Shown in pieces: positions 43,918 through 53,657 of a DNA stretch of 64,000 bases. The stretch comes from Oceanobacillus bengalensis. GTDB lineage: Bacteria; Bacillota; Bacilli; Bacillales; Amphibacillaceae. Location: NCBI RefSeq assembly GCF_003628445.1, contig NZ_RBZO01000008.1, forward strand, positions 1 through 64,000. Reading direction: 5' to 3'. Made by a program: the position numbers and the translations under genes. The notes under the pieces are model-generated. The model was given only the letters and a program-made list of their open reading frames with translations. It was not told the origin of the DNA and made no database searches. The first letter of the stretch is position 1; every line of letters starts with the position of its first letter.

Positions 43918-45762
43918 TTATTCACTTACCTTCACATCATACGTCCTTAGCCAATGGTCAATTTGGCAAAGGTGGGCGATTAATTGCGGTCCTCTCATTA
44001 ATTGACCATACCATGGTTCTTTAAATTCTTTCCCTTCACTTTTCACAATTGCTTCCACTTTCTCACGTTTCATAAATTCAAATAAACGTGCATTTGGATC
44101 TGCAAGAATTTCCTCCATCCATTTTACAACTTGTTCCGTATATTCTGGTTGAAACGTACGTGGATATGGACTTTTTTTACGATATAGGATTTCATCAGGT
44201 AAAATCCCCTCTAAAGCCTTACGTAATATCCCTTTTTCTCTACCGTTCAAATTCTTCATTTCCCATGGAATATTCCAAGCGTATTCTACTAAGCGGTGAT
44301 CAGCGAATGGAACACGCACTTCAAGACTTGCCCCCATACTCATACGATCTTTACGATCTAATAACTGAGCCATAAACCAATGCATATTCAAATAGAATAG
44401 TTCTCGGCGTCTTGCATCCGCTTCACTTTCCCCAGCTAATTTTGGTGTCTCGTTTATTGTTTCTTTGTAACGATCATGGACATATGTCTTCAAGTCCAAT
44501 TTCTCTTGCCACTCTGGATGAAGTAAATCGATTCTAGAATCAAGTGACTTCATCCACGGGAAAGCCTCTTCTGCCAGTGTTGGGTCCTGGAACCAAGGAT
44601 AGCCTCCGAATATTTCATCTGCACATTCACCAGATAAAGAAACGGTGGAATATTTTTTGATTTGCTGGCAAAACCATAGCAATGATGAGTCAATATCTGC
44701 CTGCCCAGGCTGATCACGAACCTCAACAGCTTCTTTCAAGTATGCTGCTAGGTCATAGCCAGAAATAACTTCATCATAGTGATCTGTTTCAAAATGTGTT
44801 GCCATTTTCTCAATAAACAGTCGATCACTTGAAGGTTGAAATTTACTTGATTTAAAATGTTCTTCATTTCCTTCATAATCAACAGAAAATGTTGCAAGTT
44901 TTTTCCCCTGTTCCTTAAAATAATTGGCGGCTATTGCTGTAATTGCACTGGAGTCAACGCCACCAGATAAAAATGTCGAAACAGGTACATCTGCTACCAA
45001 TTGACGTTCTACCGCATCAACAAATAATTCTCTTACTTTTTCAGCTGTTTCTTCTATATCATCATGGTGATTTTTGCTTTTTACATTCCAGTAACGCCAT
45101 AGATTTAGGGAACCTGCCTTTGTAAATGTTAAAGAATGTCCTGCACGTAATTCCTTGATGCCTTTGAAAAGTCCGTGCCCTGGAGTTCTCGATGGCCCAA
45201 GCCCAAAGATTTCAGCTAAGCCACGGAGGTCCACTTCTGCCTCCACATCATCATGGGCTAAAATCGCTTTTAACTCTGAACCGAAAATAAGACGTCCTTC
45301 TGTTTCATGATAAAAAAGCGGTTTTACACCTAAACGATCTCGACTCATAAAGAGCTGTTCTTTATCCTCATCCCACACACCAAATGCGTAAATACCATTT
45401 AGGTATTCTACACAATCTTCTTTCCATTCCATGTAAGCTGTAAGTAAAACCTCTGTATCAGAAGTAGAATGAAATTCATATCCTTTTTGTAGGAGGACTT
45501 TTCGTAAATCTTCTGTATTATAAAGTTCACCATTATACAAAATCGTATATGTGAAACCATTCTTCTGTTTGCTCATTGGCTGTTTACCACCCTGAAGATC
45601 GACAACAGCTAAACGTTTATGTCCAAATGCTGTGTGTTGATTTATCCAATACCTCGTATCATCAGGTCCACGGAGTGACAATGTTTCTGTCATCTTCTCT
45701 AATATTGATTGCTTCGACCTGGCATCTGCTCGCAAATCAACAAACCCTGTAATTCCACACAT
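43918..45762 (-). CDS. asnB: Asparagine synthase (glutamine-hydrolysing)
   Basis: A 614-residue two-domain enzyme: N-terminal glutaminase with nucleophile Cys2 (MCGITGFVDL) and a C-terminal ATP-pyrophosphatase domain with PP-loop FLSGGVDSSA (near residue 260). The start at 45762 is required to expose Cys2. The ATG three codons upstream is too close to the GAAAGG ribosome site. The length is like Bacillus AsnO rather than AsnB (about 632). Single gene. It makes asparagine, whereas the asparaginase of the sigma-54 operon breaks it down. Confidence 0.93.
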   Translation of the reverse strand: MCGITGFVDLRADARSKQSILEKMTETLSLRGPDDTRYWINQHTAFGHKRLAVVDLQGGKQPMSKQKNGFTYTILYNGELYNTEDLRKVLLQKGYEFHSTSDTEVLLTAYMEWKEDCVEYLNGIYAFGVWDEDKEQLFMSRDRLGVKPLFYHETEGRLIFGSELKAILAHDDVEAEVDLRGLAEIFGLGPSRTPGHGLFKGIKELRAGHSLTFTKAGSLNLWRYWNVKSKNHHDDIEETAEKVRELFVDAVERQLVADVPVSTFLSGGVDSSAITAIAANYFKEQGKKLATFSVDYEGNEEHFKSSKFQPSSDRLFIEKMATHFETDHYDEVISGYDLAAYLKEAVEVRDQPGQADIDSSLLWFCQQIKKYSTVSLSGECADEIFGGYPWFQDPTLAEEAFPWMKSLDSRIDLLHPEWQEKLDLKTYVHDRYKETINETPKLAGESEADARRRELFYLNMHWFMAQLLDRKDRMSMGASLEVRVPFADHRLVEYAWNIPWEMKNLNGREKGILRKALEGILPDEILYRKKSPYPRTFQPEYTEQVVKWMEEILADPNARLFEFMKREKVEAIVKSEGKEFKEPWYGQLMRGPQLIAHLCQIDHWLRTYDVKVSE

Positions 45763-45820
45763 GTGAGTCATCCTTTCTTTTAGCTACGAATTATCGTATG
45801 CGCCCAAACAAAAATGGTTA

Positions 45821-45855
45821 CAGGGTGCCTGTCACTCCTCGAATTTTGTCGAATG
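45821..45855 (+). repeat. GGTGCCTGTCAC interspersed repeat, copy 1
   Basis: GGTGCCTGTCACTCCTCGAA followed by TTTTGTCGAAT. A near-identical copy is at 46664-46698, in the same orientation. The two flank rpiA. Confidence 0.8.
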
Positions 45856-45885
45856 CTATGGTTAGTGCTACTGCCTTTTTACCTC

Positions 45886-45925
45886 AAAAAGAGCTCCTTA
45901 TCCGTTTACGAATAAGAAGCTCTCT
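45886..45925 (-). terminator. Terminator of rpiA
   Basis: On the minus strand GAGAGCTTCTTAT pairs with ATAAGGAGCTC, followed by T5. Confidence 0.9.
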
Positions 45926-45935
45926 TATTTTATTA

Positions 45936-46619
45936 TTATTTTCTTTCTAGTAAACTAACCTTATCCTTACTGCCGACAATGACTTTATCAGTCATATTTG
46001 TAAACAATCCAGTTTCTACCACACCGACTATTTGAATTAATTCCTGATCAAGCATTTCTGGGTTCTCTATTTTTCCAAATTGGCAATCTAGAATATAATT
46101 GCCATTATCCGTTACATATACTTCGTTATCTTTCGAGCGGACAGTTAGCTCACAACCTAACTCCTTTATTTTAGCTGCAGTCATTTCCCAGCCAAACGGT
46201 AAAACTTCTACCGGTAAAGGAAAGTCTCCTAATTTCTCTACGACTTTTGATTCATCTACAATAATAATAAGCTCTTTAGCAGCTTTAGCAATGACTTTTT
46301 CCCTAAATAGTGCACCACCGCCACCTTTAACTAAATTAAGGTTACCATCGACTTCATCTGCCCCATCAATTGTAACATCAAGCCCTTCTACTTTTGAAAA
46401 ATCTGTTAATGGAACGCCAAATTCCTTGGCCCACTCAGCCGTTTGATTAGAGGATGGGATCCCTTCAATATGTAAGCCTTCTTTTACACGTTCACCTAGC
46501 ATTTTTATCATCCAGTAAACGGTTGACCCTGAACCCAACCCTATTTTCATGCCATCTTTTATGTAATGTGCTGCCTCTTGACCGACTAACTTCTTTAATT
46601 GATCTTGTTCCGTTAACAT
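45936..46619 (-). CDS. rpiA: Ribose-5-phosphate isomerase A
   Basis: A 227-residue cytosolic enzyme interconverting ribose-5-phosphate and ribulose-5-phosphate. Substrate loops LGSGSTVYWM (residues about 28-37), DGADEVDGNLNLVKGGGGAL and DESKVVEKLG (catalytic Glu and Lys) are present. Length is normal. Single gene with its own terminator. Confidence 0.95.
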   Translation of the reverse strand: MLTEQDQLKKLVGQEAAHYIKDGMKIGLGSGSTVYWMIKMLGERVKEGLHIEGIPSSNQTAEWAKEFGVPLTDFSKVEGLDVTIDGADEVDGNLNLVKGGGGALFREKVIAKAAKELIIIVDESKVVEKLGDFPLPVEVLPFGWEMTAAKIKELGCELTVRSKDNEVYVTDNGNYILDCQFGKIENPEMLDQELIQIVGVVETGLFTNMTDKVIVGSKDKVSLLERK

Positions 46620-46663
46620 CTATCTTTCCTCCCATATCCATTTCTTTCATTATAGCCCTTTTA

Positions 46664-46698
46664 ATAGGTGCCTGTCACCCGTCGAAAGTTGTCGAATT
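46664..46698 (+). repeat. GGTGCCTGTCAC interspersed repeat, copy 2
   Basis: GGTGCCTGTCACCCGTCGAA followed by AGTTGTCGAATTT. It matches the copy at 45821 in sequence and direction. Confidence 0.8.
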
Positions 46699-46718
46699 TT
46701 AGAATTTTATTAAAATCT

Positions 46719-46751
46719 AAAAAGAAGACCCACTATAAATAGTGAGTCTCC
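46719..46751 (-). terminator. Terminator of the opp3 operon
   Basis: On the minus strand GAGACTCACTA pairs with TAGTGGGTCTTC around TTTA and is followed by T5. Confidence 0.9.
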
Positions 46752-46763
46752 TAATTTCAAATA

Positions 46764-48635
46764 TTATTCAGCAACAATTGCTTCTTCAGATGTTACACCA
46801 ACTTCATGTAAATCATCCCAAGACCATTGAATAGAATAATCTGTTACACGTTCGTTAACTGGGACAAGTACAGAACGATATAATGTAGGGAATACAGGAA
46901 TATCTTGAACCATTAATTCTTGCCATTCTTTGTAGATATCTTTACGATATTCTACATCCATCGAAGCTGCAGATGCACCTTCTGTTAATAGACGATCATT
47001 TTCTTCAGAAGTATAACGAGAATAGTTATATGCTGCAGTACGTCCGTATAATCCTCTTTGGTCCACGTCAGAACCAGTACCCCATGCACCTTGGTAAATA
47101 TCTACTGAAGGATCATCATTTTCTACAAGATCATAGAAACTATTCATTTCATGTAAACGACCATCTAAAAGCTGTACTTTTAGTCCAACTTGCTCCCATG
47201 CTTGAATATAGTATTGAGCAAGTGGTTCTGCAGTGTCTCCACCAGACATCGATGCAAAGTTCATTACTAACTCTTCACCTTCTGGATTTTCACGAATACC
47301 ATCGCCGTTAACATCAACATATCCAGCTTCATCCAAGATTTTCTTGGCCATTTCTGGATCGTAACTTGGCGCTTCAACTGAAGGATCATGATAATCAGGG
47401 AATGATGGAACAATTAACGTTGTACCAGCCCAACGAAGTCCATCATAGAACTGTTGACCAACAGAATCATTATCTACAGCATGCCACATTGCACGACGTA
47501 GGTTTACATCAGCCATTTTTGCATCTGGATCCGTTATGTTTTCACCAGCTTCTTTATCAAAGGTACCTAATTTAAAACCAATATACGTATAAGCTAAGTC
47601 CGTTTGTCCTAAGAACTCAACATTGTTAAGTTGATCTACTGTATCTACATACTGGTCAGTTGGGAAGGTATCCACTACGTCAACTTCGCCAGTTTCTAAA
47701 GCTTGAACTACTGTTGTAGGTGCTACAACTTTTAAGGTTACACCATCAAGCTTTGGAGCACCTTGCCAGTAATCTTCGTTTGCAGTATAGCTTACAGATT
47801 CACCAGGAACAATTGATTCAACTTTGAATGGACCAAAACCAATTGGGTTTACACGTACTTCATCAGATTCTACCATTTCTGCAACTGGAATATCACCAAA
47901 AATATGTTTTGCTAAAGGATAAGCCCAAATACCACTCGCAAGTAGCGATGGATTTGGTTCTGCATATGTGATGTTAATTTGTTTATCACTTACAATTTCA
48001 ATACCTGAAATTGAATCAGCTTCTCCAGCCATATATTCTTCTGCACCTACAACACCATCAAGGGCATATCGACGCATACCTTCATATGCTGGGTCACCAA
48101 TTACTAAATAAGAGAACTCTAAATCTTCCGCTTTTACTGGCTCCCCATCATGCCAGTTAACGTTATCACGGATTGTGATTTCGAAAGTTACGGAACCATC
48201 CTCATTTTCTACCATTTCCCAAGTAGCAGCACCATCTTGCGTAAAGTTAAAGTTATTATCAATAGCTAAAAGAGATTCATCGAAAAATTGCAATATCTCA
48301 GCATCAGGGGCACCTTCATAAAATGTCCAATTCAAGATCCCTTCAAATACTGTATCAGTTACTAAACCGAAATTTAATGTACCACCATCGATTGCTTCAC
48401 CAGCATTCGTTTTGTCTACACCAAAATCATCGATCGAAACTAAACCATCATCGGCAGCTTCTTCCTCAGCAGGTTCTTCCTCTTCCGCTGGTTCTTCTTC
48501 ATTACCTTCTTCCTCTGTTGTGTCTGGTTCTTCAGATTCATTACCATCTGCTTCTTCATCACCACCACTACATGCTGCTAATACTAGCACCATTGCAAGC
48601 ATTAGGGCTAAAAGCCACTTACTTGTCTTATTCAT
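46764..48635 (-). CDS. Oligopeptide-binding lipoprotein (OppA/AppA-like), system 3
   Basis: A 623-residue SBP_bac_5 lipoprotein, larger than usual. The signal peptide ends in LVLAAC (Cys22). A very acidic, repetitive linker (residues about 25-65, rich in Glu with PAEEEEPAEEE) follows. Such linkers fit a halotolerant cell surface. The binding domain begins at about residue 75. Last gene of opp3. It is separated from oppC by a full-length repeat D (copy 4). Confidence 0.92.
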   Translation of the reverse strand: MNKTSKWLLALMLAMVLVLAACSGGDEEADGNESEEPDTTEEEGNEEEPAEEEEPAEEEAADDGLVSIDDFGVDKTNAGEAIDGGTLNFGLVTDTVFEGILNWTFYEGAPDAEILQFFDESLLAIDNNFNFTQDGAATWEMVENEDGSVTFEITIRDNVNWHDGEPVKAEDLEFSYLVIGDPAYEGMRRYALDGVVGAEEYMAGEADSISGIEIVSDKQINITYAEPNPSLLASGIWAYPLAKHIFGDIPVAEMVESDEVRVNPIGFGPFKVESIVPGESVSYTANEDYWQGAPKLDGVTLKVVAPTTVVQALETGEVDVVDTFPTDQYVDTVDQLNNVEFLGQTDLAYTYIGFKLGTFDKEAGENITDPDAKMADVNLRRAMWHAVDNDSVGQQFYDGLRWAGTTLIVPSFPDYHDPSVEAPSYDPEMAKKILDEAGYVDVNGDGIRENPEGEELVMNFASMSGGDTAEPLAQYYIQAWEQVGLKVQLLDGRLHEMNSFYDLVENDDPSVDIYQGAWGTGSDVDQRGLYGRTAAYNYSRYTSEENDRLLTEGASAASMDVEYRKDIYKEWQELMVQDIPVFPTLYRSVLVPVNERVTDYSIQWSWDDLHEVGVTSEEAIVAE

Positions 48636-48786
48636 CCTTGTAACCTCCCTTTTTTTATACTTCTTTGTTTTATGTCAGTAAATACTGACTTTTATACAAA
48701 CATCGATCGTAGGAAATGACCAATGTTAGTAACTGAATGATGGGTCATACCACAAGTTATGTAGCACTCACCTCCTTAAATATAGT

Positions 48787-49028
48787 CGCGTCTAACTCCA
48801 GCGCTAAATCTGTAGAGAGACATCCCTAACCTCATGACAATCTAAAGCAGGCATCGACTCAAATTTTAAGGAAGGCCGATTAACAGCAGGCTTAAGCCAA
48901 CGTCGGCATCCCCCATAATGGCATATGTTTCCTTTAATCTCCTACAAAGGAATGTTCGATTAAATTTGAACCACCAATAAACGATGTAGGCGCAGTCCGT
49001 CCGTCGCTAATAGGCACTTGCGCTTTTG
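48787..49028 (-). repeat. Structured repeat D, copy 4 (full length)
   Basis: Read on the minus strand it begins AAAAGCGCAAGTGCC and ends TTAGCGCTGGAGTTAGAC, with tips pairing as AGCGC/GCGCT. The inner GACTGCGCC...GGTGGTTC stem, the TCCTTTGTAGGA hairpin and TTGTCATGAGGTTAGGGA are conserved. It starts within 5 nt of the oppC stop codon and lies 150 nt before the oppA start, in the sense direction. Confidence 0.85.
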
Positions 49029-49031
49029 ACA

Positions 49032-49940
49032 TTAACCTCGTCTTTGTCTTGAATCAGTGGCACGTCTTAAAGCTTCACCAACATTACGTACGGCTAACAT
49101 AAGAACTAAAATGAGTACTGCAGCTGGCACCCAAATCCACCATCTAAATTCAAGTGTTTGTGGATTCGTTGCATAGCTTAGTAGTGTTCCAAGACTTGGT
49201 GTACTTTCAGGGAAACCAAATCCTAAGAATGAAAGTCCTGATTCAATACCAATATTTGCTGCTAAATTCAATGTCATCGTAACGATAATTAAAGAACTAA
49301 TATTTGGCATTACTTCTCTAAATATAATCTTCGTATTAGATGTTCCAAGCGTTTTCGATGCCTGTACATAATCTAATTCTTTTTCCTGCAATGCTTTAGA
49401 CCTTATAAGTCTTGCTATTCCCATCCAACTAAAGACGGCCATAATGAGGGAGAACGCCAAGATGGTGTAATCTGGTACGATAGATACAAACACAATGACA
49501 AGCATTGTGAAAGGAAGTATTTGAAAGAAATCCAGTACTCGCATCATCGTGTTATCGGTATGTCCACCAAAGTAACCAGCAACTAGCCCAAAGGCAATTC
49601 CAATAATTCCACTAATCAATGTAACTGCGATTCCAATTGTAAGTGAATTTCTGGTACCAATGATTAATTGACCAAACACATCACGTCCACCATAGTCTGT
49701 TCCTAAAATAAAATCTTCAGATGGCGCTTCGTGTATAGCAAATAAATCAACCGTAACAATTTCATCTTGATCCAAGATAATTGAAACACCATATACAAAA
49801 ACGACAATTAACGTTAGTAAAATTAATGAAAATAAGGCTAACTTATCTCTGACAAGTTCCCTCCAAAGAATTCTTAATCCTGATGGACTCTTTGAAGGAT
49901 CCTGTGTTTGCTCTACTATATTCACATTATTTGCTTCCAT
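49032..49940 (-). CDS. Peptide ABC transporter permease (OppC-like), system 3
   Basis: A 302-residue permease. The OppC signature loop DFILGTDYGGRDVFGQL and the EAA loop LDYVQASKTLGTSNTKIIFR are seen. The cytosolic N-terminal tail spans about residues 1-35. It is 79 bp after oppB. Confidence 0.92.
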   Translation of the reverse strand: MEANNVNIVEQTQDPSKSPSGLRILWRELVRDKLALFSLILLTLIVVFVYGVSIILDQDEIVTVDLFAIHEAPSEDFILGTDYGGRDVFGQLIIGTRNSLTIGIAVTLISGIIGIAFGLVAGYFGGHTDNTMMRVLDFFQILPFTMLVIVFVSIVPDYTILAFSLIMAVFSWMGIARLIRSKALQEKELDYVQASKTLGTSNTKIIFREVMPNISSLIIVTMTLNLAANIGIESGLSFLGFGFPESTPSLGTLLSYATNPQTLEFRWWIWVPAAVLILVLMLAVRNVGEALRRATDSRQRRG

Positions 49941-50019
49941 TTTTAATCACCTCAGAGTCTATCTTATTGTCAAGTGCAAACCTTCTTTGTGACAAAATAA
50001 CAGGTAACCTATGCTTCTC

Positions 50020-50982
50020 TTATTTAATACGAATACGTGGGTCAACAATGCTCAGAATAATATCAGATAATAGTGCACCTAATATTGCCGCTACACCAAA
50101 TATTAAGACAACTGCATTTACAACACTGTAATCACGTAAGAGAATGGATTCTAGGAAAAGTAGTCCCATTCCCGGATAACCAAAGATTTTTTCAACGAAG
50201 ATCGTACCTGAAATTAGAAAAGATATCTCATATCCAAAGAAAGCTGCGATTGGTAGTAAGGAATTTCTAAATATATGTTTGTTATAAACTCTTGATTCTG
50301 AAGCACCTTTTGCTCTAGCAGTGATGACAAATTCTTTTTGTTTTGTATCAACAATTTCACTACGCAAATATTGAACCGTTGAAACGGTTTGTATAAGTGC
50401 CATCGACAAAGCAGGTAGTAATAAGTGATTAAACTTACTTATCACATATTCCATTGACCCTGGTTCAAGTCCTGGAGTTACACTTCCACTTGTCGGAAAC
50501 CAGCCTAATTGATAACCGAACACCCAAAGCATTACGAGCGCAAAGATAAATAGTGGTGTTGCAAACCCCAAATAAGTATATCCTGTGATCGATGAATCAA
50601 GTAATGTGTCATTATAACGCCCACTTATAATTCCAAGTGGAATCGCCATAAGATATGTAAACAATAATGTCATTAATGAAAGCCAAAATGAATTCATGAG
50701 TCGTTGTTCTAATAGTTCCGTTACAGGCATCTTAAAGCGGAAGGATTGCCCAAAATCACCTTGTACAATTCCACCTACCCAATCCGCATACTTCTCGTGC
50801 CAAGGGGCGTTTAACCCTAATCTCTCCCTAAGCTCTTCCTTTTCTTCAAGCGATACATTGGGATCAATCACACCAGTTAATGCATCACCTGGCATTGCCT
50901 GGGCCATTAAAAAGATCAATACACTAAGTAAAATGATTTGAGGAAACGTGATTAATAGTCTCCTAACGATAAACTTCCACAT
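50020..50982 (-). CDS. Peptide ABC transporter permease (OppB-like), system 3
   Basis: A 320-residue permease with an OppB-type N-terminus (FIVRRLLITFPQIILLSVLI) and PGDALTG loop. The EAA loop reads KEFVITARAKGASESRVYNK. It is 7 bp after oppF. It pairs with the OppC-like gene downstream. Confidence 0.92.
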   Translation of the reverse strand: MWKFIVRRLLITFPQIILLSVLIFLMAQAMPGDALTGVIDPNVSLEEKEELRERLGLNAPWHEKYADWVGGIVQGDFGQSFRFKMPVTELLEQRLMNSFWLSLMTLLFTYLMAIPLGIISGRYNDTLLDSSITGYTYLGFATPLFIFALVMLWVFGYQLGWFPTSGSVTPGLEPGSMEYVISKFNHLLLPALSMALIQTVSTVQYLRSEIVDTKQKEFVITARAKGASESRVYNKHIFRNSLLPIAAFFGYEISFLISGTIFVEKIFGYPGMGLLFLESILLRDYSVVNAVVLIFGVAAILGALLSDIILSIVDPRIRIK

Positions 50983-50989
50983 TTATTCA

Positions 50990-51922
50990 TCACCCTCTCT
51001 CTGGTAAAGCCACTAGATGCGTATCGGATATAGGTTGTAAGCCGTATGCCAATCCTTTATCATCAAAGTAATCATCGTATGACTCATCATATTCCTTCTG
51101 TACATCCCTGCGAAATCTGAACTGTTTTTCACGATTTCTCGGATTAATATCTGGTATTGCTGATACAAGACGTTTTGTATAAATATGCTGCGGGTTGTTG
51201 AATATATCGTGTTTCGTCCCCTGTTCCACATATCTCCCTTTATACATAATTGCAATATCGTCACACATATGCTTAACAATACCAAGGTCATGACTGATAA
51301 ATAAATACGTTAGACCAAGTTCTTTTTGGATATCCTGCATAAAGTTTAAAACTTGTGCTTGTACGGAAACATCCAATGCAGATACTGGTTCATCCGCAAT
51401 GATTAATTTTGGCTTTAAAGCAATTGCTCTTGCGATTCCAATACGCTGCCTTTGACCACCAGAGAATTCATGTGGATACTTTAAAATACTTTCTGGACTT
51501 AAACCAACCAATTGCAATAATTCCTGAACCTGCTTCTTTTCTTCTAGTTTCGATAAGCTTTCATAGTTTCGTAGCGGTTCGGCAATAATATCAAAGACTC
51601 GCTTCCTAGGATTTAAGGAAGAATATGGGTCTTGGAAAATCATTTGCATATCTCTTCTTATATCCTTTGTTTTACTTTTCTTATCCGTTATATCCACACC
51701 ATCAAATAATATTTTACCTGCTGTTATATTTTCTAGTCCGATAATCCCTCTACCTGTTGTTGTTTTTCCTGAACCTGATTCCCCAACAAGTCCATATGTT
51801 TTCCCTTCTTCAATGGAAAAGGACACACTATCGACCGCTTTGATATGATCGACTGTTCGGTTAAATATCCCTGCTTTAATCGGAAAATATACCTTTAAAT
51901 CTTCAACTTCTAGAATTGCCAT
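50990..51922 (-). CDS. Peptide ABC transporter ATPase (OppF/AppF-like), system 3
   Basis: A 310-residue ATPase: Walker A GESGSGKTT, signature FSGGQRQRIG, Walker B LIIADEPVSALD. The start at 51922 (MAILEVEDLK) is chosen over an in-frame ATG at 51985 because AAAGGAGG lies 8 nt upstream. It overlaps the end of oppD by 20 nt. The C-terminal cysteine motif of most OppF proteins is absent; the tail reads FRFRRDVQKEYDESYDD. Confidence 0.92.
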   Translation of the reverse strand: MAILEVEDLKVYFPIKAGIFNRTVDHIKAVDSVSFSIEEGKTYGLVGESGSGKTTTGRGIIGLENITAGKILFDGVDITDKKSKTKDIRRDMQMIFQDPYSSLNPRKRVFDIIAEPLRNYESLSKLEEKKQVQELLQLVGLSPESILKYPHEFSGGQRQRIGIARAIALKPKLIIADEPVSALDVSVQAQVLNFMQDIQKELGLTYLFISHDLGIVKHMCDDIAIMYKGRYVEQGTKHDIFNNPQHIYTKRLVSAIPDINPRNREKQFRFRRDVQKEYDESYDDYFDDKGLAYGLQPISDTHLVALPERG

Positions 51923-52919
51923 GTAATTCGGCCTCCTTTGTTTTATCTGGGAAGTAGAAATGTTTATGGCATGTACAGCGAACAAAGTGCCCTGGTGTTA
52001 CCTCATGCAGTACTGGATTTACTTCATGATGTGTGGCATCTATCCACGGAATTCTTTCAGAAAAACGACAGCCTTCTCTTGGTAAATTTTGTAGTGCTGG
52101 TACAATCCCTTGAATGACATGGAGCTTGTCCTGTCCATCTGCAGGTACTGAATTCAATAGTGACCTTGTATACGGGTGTTTCGGATTTTCAAAAAGGGTG
52201 TGTACATCTGCGACTTCTACAATTTGTCCTGCATACATAACCGCTATCCGATCAGCCATTTCTGCAACAACGCCTAAGTCATGGGTAATAAGTATGACAC
52301 CCGAATGCATATCGTTTTTCAACTTTCGGATGAGATCTAAAATCTGTGCTTGAATCGTAACATCAAGTGCGGTTGTAGGTTCATCTGCTATTAGCAGTTC
52401 TGGTTGGTTTGCAATTGCAATCGCAATAACAACACGCTGCCTCATCCCACCAGATAATTCATGTGGAAATTGTTCATATACATATTCTGGCCTTGGTATC
52501 CCTACCATATTTAAAAGTTCAATAACACGTTCTTTTCTTGCTTTTTGCGACATGTTTTGATTATGTAAAATTAACGTTTCCGCTATTTGATCGCCGATTT
52601 CCATAAGTGGATTTAATGCTGTAAGAGGATCCTGGAAAATCATTGCCAATTCATCTCCACGCAGCCTATTCAATTCTTGTGGGGTAATATTTGCAATATC
52701 TTTTCCGTTAAATAAGATATTTCCTTCAATTTTTGCACGTGTATGTAAGCCCATTACAGAAAATGCAAGTGCACTTTTTCCTGATCCAGATTCACCTACA
52801 ATTCCAAGTACTTCATTTTTATTAACAGTTAATGTTACATCATCAACAGCTGCATAATACTCGTCACCGATTTGAAATGATGTTTTGAGATTTTTAAGTT
52901 CTAGTAACTTGTTACTCAA
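51903..52919 (-). CDS. Peptide ABC transporter ATPase (OppD/AppD-like), system 3
   Basis: A 338-residue ATPase: Walker A GESGSGKSA, signature LSGGMRQRV, Walker B LLIADEPT. In the C-terminal region the usual RCP cysteine is replaced (EGCRFSERIPWIDATHHEV), so a complete cysteine cluster is doubtful. First gene of the D-F-B-C-A operon, an order like Bacillus app rather than opp. No clear promoter was read upstream; the 740-bp upstream gap is AT-rich. Confidence 0.92.
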   Translation of the reverse strand: MSNKLLELKNLKTSFQIGDEYYAAVDDVTLTVNKNEVLGIVGESGSGKSALAFSVMGLHTRAKIEGNILFNGKDIANITPQELNRLRGDELAMIFQDPLTALNPLMEIGDQIAETLILHNQNMSQKARKERVIELLNMVGIPRPEYVYEQFPHELSGGMRQRVVIAIAIANQPELLIADEPTTALDVTIQAQILDLIRKLKNDMHSGVILITHDLGVVAEMADRIAVMYAGQIVEVADVHTLFENPKHPYTRSLLNSVPADGQDKLHVIQGIVPALQNLPREGCRFSERIPWIDATHHEVNPVLHEVTPGHFVRCTCHKHFYFPDKTKEAELHGNSRS

Positions 52920-53657
52920 AGTAATCCCCCTAGTAATTAATATTTTTAGACCACATGCTAAGGGTCATTTATTATACTATTAAGACTTTTCACGATAAAA
53001 AATAGGACGACATTAATCCATGAAACCATTTTTTAATTCTTCAGTATTTTTATTTCGCAAATTATTCACATTACATTAATAAAACAGAAATATATTATTT
53101 TTTGTTATAATCAGAAATTTAATTGTAAAGTAAATTTAATAATTTGCAAAATTGTTATAATGAATTATATGTTAATATTTTCAGAAAATCAATATATTTT
53201 ATAGAATTTACAAAAAATGGATGTTTGTTTTTGTCGTACATTACTGAAAAAGTCCTATAAAATCAATATCTACGACTGTTTTATAACAACGATATTTTTT
53301 TCATTCCAATCTGTGAAAATTGCAGTATTTTGTTGTCTACTAAATTATCCCCATTACTCTGCTATCAAAATTAGCAGTGAAAAAACAACTCGTTTGTTTA
53401 TATTTATACAAAAAAACGCCACCTTTATACATTAGGTGGCATTTTTTGATTATAAATCTATTCGTATGTTTTATTATCCCTTTCGTTCAGGTGCTGAGTG
53501 GTCGTGATCCTTCGTTAAGGGTACGAGCGCCTGATTGACAAATTGAGTGCTTGAATATGAGATTGAACGAATCAGGGGTCAAGAACTTAATTTAATGAAT
53601 AGGCGACTGACATCAAATTCGGATCTTATATCTTTTCATACAATACAAAACACCTCA
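52920..53657. other. AT-rich region upstream of opp3 with an orphan terminator
   Basis: No convincing gene. A 72-codon open frame (53217-53435) has no RBS and runs into the terminator. The left end should contain the opp3 promoter. The only clear element is the hairpin at 53410-53448. Confidence 0.6.
53410..53448. terminator. Orphan bidirectional terminator
   Basis: AAAAAACGCCACCT, loop TTATACATT, AGGTGGCATTTTTT: a strong stem with A and T tracts. No plus-strand gene ends here. For the minus strand the nearest gene end is 53658, upstream in transcription, so it may end that transcript 210 nt downstream. Confidence 0.85.
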
